Part shown: piece by piece, positions 21,276 through 31,500 of the stretch
Layout of the letters: every line of letters begins with the position of its first letter
How positions within the stretch are numbered: the stretch's first letter is position 1
Source: Metridium senile
Taxonomy: Eukaryota > Cnidaria > Anthozoa > Actiniaria > Metridiidae
Length of the DNA stretch: 64,000 bases
NCBI GenBank assembly: GCA_949775045.1
Contig: OX459103.1
Span: 10,856,605 to 10,920,604 of the forward strand
Direction: 5' to 3'
Made by a program: the position numbers and the translations under genes
The notes under the pieces: model-generated
The model's database searches: none
The model's input: only the letters and a program-made list of their open reading frames with translations
Told to the model about the DNA's origin: nothing

Positions 21276-21501
21276 AGAGTAGAAAGCAAAGCATTATTAG
21301 TATTCTTTAAGGTTAGAGTGAAGGCATTTAACCCGTGAAATAGAAATTACTTGCTAAAGTGCAATACTCAAATAAAAGAAAACATTGCTTCGCTCTACAT
21401 ACAAGACCAGCTACGCACTCTGGTCTTGCAATGCACTATTTAGTGAAACCTTTAAAAAAACGGAATTCTCTCTAAACATAATTTCTTATCCAAATTTTCA
21501 G

Positions 21502-21649
21502 TCCCAAAGTTACTGGGTGAGATAAAAAAAATCAATAAAAAGGGAGCCCCAGATAAATCCCGTCATATATTTCTTGATCTGCCAGCACTGACCAACATTA
21601 ACAAAGAGGTGTTTTGCTGTATTCACAAGTTAACCTTTTTTAAGTACAG
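21502..21649 (+). CDS. Candidate orphan exon, unknown protein
   Basis: A 148-base stretch open in one frame, preceded by a good acceptor (CAAATTTTCAG) and followed by a good donor (CAG then GTACGTAAAG). It would encode a Lys-rich segment containing PKLLGEIKKINKKGAPDKSR and IFLDLPALTNINKEVF. I do not recognise the family and found no partner exons on the plus strand nearby. It could be a fragment of a captured or dead gene, or a chance open stretch. Confidence 0.3.
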
Positions 21650-21746
21650 GTACGTAAAGTGGTGGACTGCCTGCAGCCGATGACAAATCCACGGTTGGGT
21701 GTTTTGTGTTCGGCTGTATGCATACTATGTAAGCTGGTGCCTATAT

Positions 21747-21898
21747 ACACCTAACCTGCAAGAACGTTGTCCTGACTTTTGTAATTTAGTGGGAAAGGAT
21801 TTAATAATAAGACATAAGCTGAACTCTTTCTTTTGTTATTTATTTCTTACTAAATTGCTGTGCTTTTTTCATGTGACAACATTGTTGCAATTAGGTGT
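21747..21898. mobile_element. Short palindromic miniature element, variant terminus
   Basis: Left ACACCTAACCTGCAAGAACG with TTGTCC; right GTGACAACATTGTTGCAATT then AGGTGT. It is shorter than its relatives and internally diverged. Confidence 0.65.
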
Positions 21899-21952
21899 AA
21901 GTATTTCTGTTTTATCGGAATATTATATTCCGTGCACTACTCCGTTCTAGCC

Positions 21953-22065
21953 ACAGGAAGCCCACACATATTCTACGATGTTCGTAGACTTCGTAGAGCT
22001 AAATCAATATTTGTTGCGTTTGTCATCGATGCTTAAAAATTAATAAGTTTGGGCTTCCTGTGGCA
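21953..22065. repeat. Small palindrome with ACAGGAAGCCC ends
   Basis: CCACAGGAAGCCCACAC at the left and GTTTGGGCTTCCTGTGG at the right. The ACAGGAAGCCC word also occurs near 39600-39690 and 41048. It is short, non-coding and of unknown origin. Confidence 0.5.
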
Positions 22066-22168
22066 AGAACGGATAATTTGTCTATTCCGCTAAATCAGAA
22101 ACCACTGGCATTAAAAGGCATTTTTGTTAGTTATTTTCTATTGTTATTTTTTAACTTTCATTGTTTGT

Positions 22169-22174
22169 TTTATT
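22169..22174 (-). terminator. Polyadenylation signal of the M6P receptor gene
   Basis: AATAAA on the minus strand about 50 bases downstream of the receptor stop codon (22222-22224). Confidence 0.6.
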
Positions 22175-22221
22175 ATAAAGTCCTAAAACCGTAAAATGGT
22201 TATGTTCTTTCTGTCTGTCTG

Positions 22222-22502
22222 TCACACAGCAGGTAGGAGGTTGTCATCATCTGGATCTTGGTGAAAATCGTCGGCCAAGGCATCTTCAACAGGCTGAAAA
22301 ATACATCAATTACACTTTAAAATATGCATCAAAAACAATAAATAGTCCTTTTTAGTTCCTTTTTTTAAATAGTCCGATTCACGTCCACAACCTTGATAGC
22401 GTGTAATACTGATTCTTTAGAATTGGACTACAGCTCACGGTAATTTAAGGACTGTACACATTATTAAACAACAGTACTTGTACAAGGTCAGAACTGGATC
22501 TA

Positions 22503-22536
<34 letters not shown>

Positions 22537-25500
22537 GTTCCCTAGACAAATTTCTAGATCCGCCCCTGAGCTTGTACAAAATAGTACAATTAGACAGTTT
22601 TCTTTCATGGATATACTATTTGCACTCTAGTATATAGTTATCAACTATTAAATTATTGATAGGTAATAGAATGAAATTTGTAACACCGTAGAAAATGTTG
22701 ACTTAACTTTACTGACGTTTCGAGCTTTAGCCCTTCGTCGGAGTACTAAAGCTTGAAACGTCAGTAAAGTTAAGTCAACATTTTTTACGGTGTTACAAAT
22801 TTCATTGTATTATCTTTCGTTTATATCAAACACTGACTCAGCCTATACTAGTTCACTCGCTAGTTTCCATTTAAGTAAAGTTAAGTTAAGATTTTTTACG
22901 GTACGTGTTACAAATGTCATTCTATTACCCATCGTCTATATCAAACACCGATGCAGCCTATACTAGTTCACTCGCTAGTTTCCATATTTATTAAATTATA
23001 GCCTAACTAAGAATGCACTCAGGTCTGAGCCACACAAGCTTCATCACAGTATTGTTTAGTTATCAAAATGTATATAGGGGTTTTGTTGCATATCTTATTC
23101 TAATATTTTATCACAAGGCTGACATGTTTATTCCAGGAAGGCAAAACCCTTTGTTTTGAATCACCTAAAACACATGAAAGTGAGGGCAAGGGAACCCAAA
23201 GGGATTCAAAACTTTATTCCCATGAAGGCAAAAACCTGTGTTACCTTATGTTAAATAAATGCGCTTTTTCCCTAAAAAACCTGGGATTTGTGCTTACTTT
23301 ATATGTTGGGCTTCGAGTTTTCTTCTTGTTACAGCGACAAAGGAAGTCACAACCATCCTGTGGGATTCAGAAAGACATATTGAAGAACTGATTGACATGT
23401 AGTAATGAACTAGTTCATGTTGTGTGAGGGGGAGGGGGAGGGGGAGGGGGTACATAAATGATGCTAGCAATGATAAAGTCAAATTTATATAACACACTTT
23501 CCATGTGTAAATTTGTTCAAATATCTTCCAAAACAAGTGTTATTGTGAGTTTTCAGGGTTTGGGGTTCCTGTGTTATTTGTTTGTATATTTTCTATCTTT
23601 TGCGTAGTCATTTAGTTTTGTGTAAAAAAAACTTGTAACAAAAGACCACATCAGCTAATGCGTTGCTATGTATGTTTTGACCCAATTCAAAACCTCTGGA
23701 ATGTTCCACGTGACATTGAAATACATTAAACCAAGAATCTTATTCCCAAAAGATCTGAATTGGGACAAAACGTACATAGCAACATGTTAGCCGATTTGGT
23801 CTATGAGAGTGAATCAAGAATAAAGCTTAAGTGACTTACAGCTTGTAAACCTCCAAATTTAATCCACATCTGGTAGTTAGGTATTTGCTCTAGACCCTTT
23901 GCACCAGCAACATATCGTTGATATAGAAAACCAAGAATGAGATACACACCCCCAACAATAATGATACTGAAAACAGACAACAACAATAAAACTCATTAAT
24001 AGTTCACGAGATATTGATAAAGGAAATAATAATCATATAATATAAGTAAAGTATTGTAAAGTAAAATATGAACGAACCCATACTAGTACATAATTACACT
24101 ATCAGTAGAATAGAGCCAGCATTATGATTACTACCCCTCCCCCCTTAGTAGTACATAATTACACTATCAGTAGAATAGAGCCAGCATTATGATTACTACC
24201 CCTCCCCCCTTAGTAGTACATAATTACACTATCAGTAGAATAGAGCCAGCATTATGATTACTACCCCTCCCCACTTAGTAGTACATAATTACACTATCAG
24301 TAGAATAGAGCCAGCATTATGATTACTACCCCTCCCCACTTAGTAGTACATAATTACACTATCAGTAGAATAGAGCCAGCATTATGATTACTACCCCTCC
24401 CCCCTTAGTAGTACATAATTACACTATCAGTAGAATAGAGCCAGCATTATGATTACTACCCCTCCCCCCTTAGTAGTACATAATTACACTATCAGTAGAA
24501 TAGAGCCAGCATTATGATTACTACCCCTCCCCCCTTAGTAGTACATAATTACACTATCAGTAGAATAGAGCCAGCATTATGATTACTACCCATCCCCCCT
24601 TAGTAGTACATAATTACACTATCAGTAGAATAGAACCAGCATTATGATTACTACCCCTCCCCCCTTAGTAGTACACACTTACACTATTAGTAGAATAGAG
24701 CCAGCATTATCTGTACATCACCACCCCTCCCCCTTAGTAGTACATACTTACACTATCAGTAGAATAGAGCCAGCACTATGAATTATCACCACCCCTTCCC
24801 CCTTAGTAATACATACTTACACTATCAGTAGAATAGAGCCAGCATTATGATAACTACATGTACCCCTCCCCCTAAGTAGTACATACTTACACTATCAGTA
24901 GGATGGAGCCAGCACTCAATGAATTATCTGGTGGTTTAACTGTGCATGCTGCCTTGTTGTTCAGCTCAAACAAGTAATAGCATTCATCAACCTTGCTGTC
25001 ATTGGAATCTCTGTATTCTTCTAATACTCTAAATGTACCCTACAAAAGAGGTATTTATTAATTAATTAATTTCCACAACCTAATCAACAAATATATAGAT
25101 TGTATTTACATGATATAACAAGCCATGTTACACAGATTTCATTACTACACGCCCAACAGAGTTTGTGAAGGGAGTTGGCGATTCTCTTCTGTCAATCAAA
25201 CACAATTTGTCTAGACATTTTACAAAGTTGTCAACAACAGTTCAATGAAAAATCATTTTTTTTCCCGGACCTAAAGATATATTTTAGGTAGACTGTTCAA
25301 ACTAAATAAGTTTCATACGACAATTGTATTTTTTTCAAATTTCTCTTCAAAATGACATTTGTACCTGTTTTATGTTAACATCAACCCTTGTATACAGTTC
25401 ACGTAATTAGTTGTTTAGACAAATTGTGTTTGATTGACAGAAGAGTATCGCCATCTTCGCTTCACAAATTTTTTGTCTGACAGCGCGTAGTAATGAAATC

Positions 25501-28500
25501 AGTGGTAAATCTATAAAATGTCTTAAGCTAGTAAACTGATATTTTAATTATATATGTCTTAGAAAGAATCCATTTCTGAAAAGTTTGACTATTTGTGATG
25601 TTTGGCTTAGTAGTTATTCAGAGCCAATAGATCATTTCACGGTTCTCTTCAATCAGCCTCAGTTTTGATAGCTTGTATTTAGAAATTAAATATGGAAACT
25701 GGAATTTTGAAGTGTTTCAACAGCTTATGGATGCATACAATTACAGTGCGACTACTGAAACCGGGACCACCAAAACATTATTATCCAATCACGATTGAGA
25801 ATGTGAACAATAGAATCTCTGCAAATGTTTCATTTTGTTGCTTAAAATGCTAAAACATTTCATTATATATGAAGGGAATAGATCAAGGTTGAATAAGAAA
25901 CATCTTAGCCTGTGAGAACCTTCTACTAGTTTTTTCTTTGATCTCAAAAAATTCATAGTTTGAAATTTGATTGGGTGATCCTGGTTTCAGTAGTCGCACT
26001 GTAAAGATATATTCTTTTATTATAAATATCATACAAATAAAGCTATTGCATTGAAACAAAGCTTGTTGACTCATTTGCATATTATTTGCATACACCCATT
26101 ATAAACAAGTTCCCATTTAAATATGTACTTTCCCATTTAAATCTGTACTTTCCCATTTAAATCTGTACTTATGCAAATTGTGTTGATGTGTGCTAAACAC
26201 ACAGATCAACCAATCAGAGTATATTATTTCTGAAGTGAACTTCTCTGATTGGTTGATCTGTGTGTTTAGCACACAACACAATTTGCATAAGTACAGATTT
26301 AAATGGGAAAGTACAGATTTAAATGGGAACCTGTTAATAACAGCTATTAGTATAAATACAAAGGTGATTATACAAAATCGCGCACTCTGATTGGTTTGCT
26401 ATCTCGGATTATCAGCGGATAATCACCTTTTCGGACAAAATGGCTGCCAGTAGTTGTTTTGTCACTGTTAGCGAAGATGAAATTGAAATTAACAATTATT
26501 CGCCGAAGGGGAAGTGATTATCGGTGAATATTTACCTCGCAGCTCGAAGACTCACAGCTCGGTAAATATTCACCGATAATCACTTCCCCTTCGGCGAATA
26601 ATTGTTAATTGTTTGAAAATGTGTCCTATAGTGTACTTGTGGTAAAATGACGTAATTGTGAAGACCACCAAACAGTATTATAATATGACTTACTTTAACA
26701 GCATTAGGATCACATGTGACCATGACAGAACTTTTCCTGGCTTGGTTACCACAATGGCTTCCATACTTTTCACCATTTGGGTAAGTTATCATAAACCAGT
26801 CCGCTAAAATATACAACAATATGACTTGAAATCTTTGTACGGTTTTTGGATTTCTGTCATTTTACAGTGTGAATCAAAAAACCGAGGGCACCTAGAAATA
26901 TTTTAGAAATCATTTATTATTTGTTGAACAACTCACAAACAACAATATCACCGCAAGAAGTTTGACTGATGTGTAGTATGATAAAAAAGTGTTCATAATA
27001 CATCTTATTTCTAATCTATTCGCTCATGGGATGTGGGTTACACAGGGTTCGTACAGAATCCTCAGAGAGAATTTCCAAAACTTTTTCAAAGCCTATTACC
27101 GTACTCAAAATTCCAAAACCACACAAGCGAAAAGTGCCAACAGGCATTGATTGCGGCAGGCAAAAAAATCATCAGCCGTTTTTTAATTACAACGAAAACA
27201 GTTCTTTGCAAGGTAGGAGCTGTATGGTGGCCCATGGTTATCATCCATTTTTATACTATACTTTTCGAATTCTATTTCCATTTCTATTCTTATTTTAATT
27301 TCCTTTTCCATTTCCATTGTGATTTCTATTTTAATTTTGAATTCACGTTCAATTTTAGTATGAAATTGATTTCAAAAGTAAAGTCTAAAACGTTTTATTT
27401 ATTATTTTTATTATTACTAGTATTTTTGGTAAATTAAAATTAAATTTGCAGTTGATTTCTCTTTTTAATTCAAAAATTATCTCGCTCGGCCGGCCCATTG
27501 AAAAAAAAAAATGAAAAGCTTCACATGGCCCATCGTTATCATTATCAGCGTATCCCATGATCCTTTGCCTGTCACATTCCAGCACGTGGTTTTAGTTATG
27601 GCGGATCAATGGAAGGATGACGAAAGTTTACAACTGGATTTATCAAAGTATGTGAAAGAAAACTTGAAAAGAAAAGAAATTTTAGACTTTGTGAGGAGAG
27701 ATTACCCAAGTTATAGTTGGAGTCTTCCAACTCTCGATCGTCGTCTTCGTTTCTTTGGCATCAAATACATTGATTATGCTACCCCTCTTGAAGAAGTCTC
27801 AAATGCCATCGAAAAAGAGCTCGATGGGCCAGGACAATTACTCGGTTATAGAGCACTAAACCAGAAGTTACGTACTGAATATGATATAAAAGTTCCAAGA
27901 CATTTAGTATACAACATGATGGTGGAGATGGATCCAGAAGGTCTTGAAGCTAGAGGGCTTCAAAAGAAGAAAAAGAAGAAGAAAGTACCATTTGCATGTG
28001 AAGGTCCGCTAGCAGTAGTATCGTTGGATGGTCACGATAAACTTTGCGGTTACCAGAACTGGACTTTTCCTCTGGGTATCTACGGAGCTATCGATACATT
28101 TTCAAGGAAAATATTGTTTTTGTACATCTGTCATTCCAACTCAAATCCTGTTATTATCGGTAAACACTACCTTGAATACCTGTATGAAGCCCAAGTAATA
28201 CCAAAATACTTGAGGATTGATAAAGGAACGGAGACTGGAAAGATGGCTACACTTCATGCTTACCTTATAAACAGCAAAGGCATCATGGACAATCCTCTTG
28301 ACTCAGTGATATATGGTCCATCCACTACAACAAGATTGAGCGTTGGTGGCGCAATTTACACGAAAGACTTGAGCTCTACTTTAAAGTACAGTTAACCCAG
28401 TTATTGAGAGCAAACGATTACGATCCTTATAACGACCTCCATAGGCAGTTGTTGTCTTATGTATTCATGCCAGTGATCCAGAAAGAATGCGATACATTTG

Positions 28501-31500
28501 TAAATGTTTGGAACACTCATAGAATACGTGAGCAAGATAAATTATTACTACCAACAGGTGTACCCAACCATATGTTTTCTTTTCCAGACGATTATGGAGG
28601 TGAAAACATGGGGATCCCTGTAACAGTAGACAAGCTCAAAGAAGTAGCTGAACTTTCTGGTTTACTTGACATTGCAAGTCCAGATAATATATCTACACAA
28701 GTACGAAGTCAGTGTAAGAAGTTGATTGACAATTCTTCACAGCTAGAACCCCATCAAGCAAAGAACGCTTATTTATTTCTTAAGCAAAATGTAAAGTAGA
28801 TTTTTGTTCATTGCTGGTATTACATGTAAATATCAATATAACTTGGTATTTTACGAGTCATTTGTTGCCCACGTAGCGTGCACTCGCAATGAATCGGAAA
28901 TCACAGTTCAGTAAGTGATGTGAGAACATTGCAATAGACTACTGATAATAAGCGTTATCCAAAGAAACATTTGTACTTTTGATGACATTTATAATTGAAT
29001 CTTTTTATAAAATACATTATTGTTTATTTTATAATTTATTGAATGTAGAAAAAGGGGAAACTTATAAAATTACAAAGCCCAATGTATATAAAAGTGTTTT
29101 GTCTTGCCATCATTGTGAAATCTACAACAGCCAAGTTTGATATGTACCGTGAGAACACTGCTTTCTCATTGGTTGATATTTTGAGCTTCTCAGATATGAA
29201 TAAATTTGCAAGCAGCGTATTTTTTGTGCTTGGTCGCTAAAAATATAAACAATTTATTTATGGATGGCTTTGTTTCGATATTTAATCGACAATAGCGAAT
29301 AACAAACGCATCTAATGTGCAGTCTTTCGAATCAGTTTTTTGAGCTTTTATGGTATAATATAAACACTGTTTTTTTTAAGCTTTTTAAAAAACAAAGAAA
29401 CAAAAAAGAACAAAACAACAAATAATTTCGTAAGCTGTTTATTAAACTCAACATTTAGATTTGTTTTATAAACCGTGAAATAATATTGCCTATAAATGTG
29501 TATTAGATGTGTACTTATACAAGAACAAAGGAAAACAATGAATTTGGGCCCTACAAGATATAAAATGTGTATTTAATTCGATAGCTATTTCACGGGTTTA
29601 TGAAAACCACTATCTATAGGCCCTTTTAATAAGTCCCAAAGTGTTGTGTTTTCCGCGCTTGACGTCAAATTTATTCTCTTGCAATTTTGTATGATATGAA
29701 AGGCATTGAAAATAATAAATTTGACGGCAAGCGCGGAAAACACAACACGTCGGGACTTCCTAAAAGGGTCTATAAAATTGTTCATCAGTTGTATTTTAAA
29801 GTAAAAATTTGTTAGATAGAGTGATTGCATAGTTGTGAAGTGAACAGTAATTATGTAAACTTTTACAGCGCAACGCGTAAAAGTATGGCCACTGATAATG
29901 TATTCGCATACTTCTGTCTCGCAATCGATCCAATCAGCGACAAGATAACACAATCCTACAACGCTGATTGGATCGATGGCGAGACAGAAGTATGCGAATA
30001 CATTATCAGTGACCATACTTTTACGCGTTGCGCTGTAAAGAACTCAAATATTTTGTGTTAATTTAGTAACGCTGAAATCAAGTATAACGTAGTAATACAT
30101 CGCTAGTTTAATTCAGTAACCAAAACGTTCATGCATTTCTTAAATGTCTTTAAGTTCCATCATTTCACAGAACTTATTACACTCGTGGACTTCTTTGAAG
30201 TGATTAATCCCTACGATTGAAAGGTTCCCTGCACAAAAGAAGAAATCCTCCGAGTCATCACTTTCTTCGCTCTGCTCGGGTATCTTGGTTGTAGCCAATT
30301 CAGGGTCGTAAAGATCATACTTGGCGCCCTGAATGTCTAAGATCATCAGCTTTTTCTTTGAATACAGATAACTGAAATGAGCTAGACACTGTGCTTTTAC
30401 GAAGATATCATCATATTCCTTGCTTGGAGAGTCAATACAGTGTCCATCGTTATTGACGTACTTGGAAAAATCACCAGCTACGAACTCTTCTACTGTGACG
30501 GGACAATCTTCATACAGAGAAAAGTAAACTTTTCCATATTTAAATAAGTCACCAAACTCTACAGGGACTTTTGTTGCAAAACGCGCGGTAATATTTCTGG
30601 CGAGAGCGTGCATTTGCACTTGTTTACGGGTGTGATTCTCTAGAGGCATTTGGAGTGTGTTAGTAATTGTGTCAATTGATTTCTTTGTGTACTTCTTAAT
30701 TACCCATACTGTTGATTTCTTCGTGCACTTTGCTTTGAAAGCATCTCTAAAAGCGTCGCTTGCGAAAGCCGTTTTCTCCACTTCTACTTCAATACTTGGA
30801 ATATCTATCCATTTGCAGCTCTCGACATTGAATATTTCTAACTTTAATATGGCGACTTGGGGTGGCTTGACAAGTTTACCCGCTTTCATCAGGTCACCAA
30901 TAGAAATTGATTTGGGATAAACTGTTCTAGGCATACATACTTGCCTAGTGCTAGATTGTGCTACGGCTTTGGATGGTGAAATCGGAACGGATTTAACCCC
31001 CTTTAGTACCGGTACTTGCTTCTTTGCATGTGAGAAATCTTCCTCCTTTGGTTGAAGAAAGCGAATACAGTAAACTTTTTTCCCTTTTATTTGCTCCATT
31101 TTATTACAGGACGGCCCCCTATCTGATGCCAGAACATCACATGATCCTGTTGGGGCCTTGTAGAATCGCTCACAGGCTTCTTTTATGGTTTCGATGGACA
31201 ATTCCTCGTATTCTGCGAACGGGACAAAGTACCTTGTGTCCAAAGGTTCGTACTTTTTTAGCCGTCCTGAAGGCGTGGAAGCCATTCGTTGAACTAAAAT
31301 ATCATTTGGAACTTTGCCATGTCCTCGCTTCTCCTCAAATTCTCCTCTACCGTTCCTTTTTTGCCCGACTCTTTTTTCAAAATCATCCCAAGACTCTTTG
31401 AGCTTTCTTTTTTTCATTTTCGTGGCAATTTTTGCATCACATAAACAGCCAAGCGATCGCGACTAGTCTAACCGCACGTGGTTTGTTATGCAACATATTC

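Larger units (their letters stand above)
17125..22221. other. Gene-poor interval between the metalloproteinase and the M6P receptor
   Basis: No gene was assembled here. The interval holds a large fold-back element (17313-18657), the ACACCTATTTC-family palindromes (20135-21898), a TACAGTGGTRCCTCT element (20868-21040), a candidate orphan exon (21502-21649) and a small palindrome with ACAGGAAGCCC ends (21953-22065). From 18660 to 20134 it is plain AT-rich sequence in which I recognise nothing beyond a short fragment at 19680-19755 that resembles 15915-15985. Confidence 0.6.

Noticed and set aside
24090..24900. Regular repeat array resembling a CRISPR array
   Set aside because: The units are contiguous with no unique spacers, derive from an exon/intron junction, and lie in an animal gene.
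29585..30061. Two overlapping open frames on opposite strands
   Set aside because: They run through near-perfect palindromes and mirror each other's sequence; no domain resemblance.
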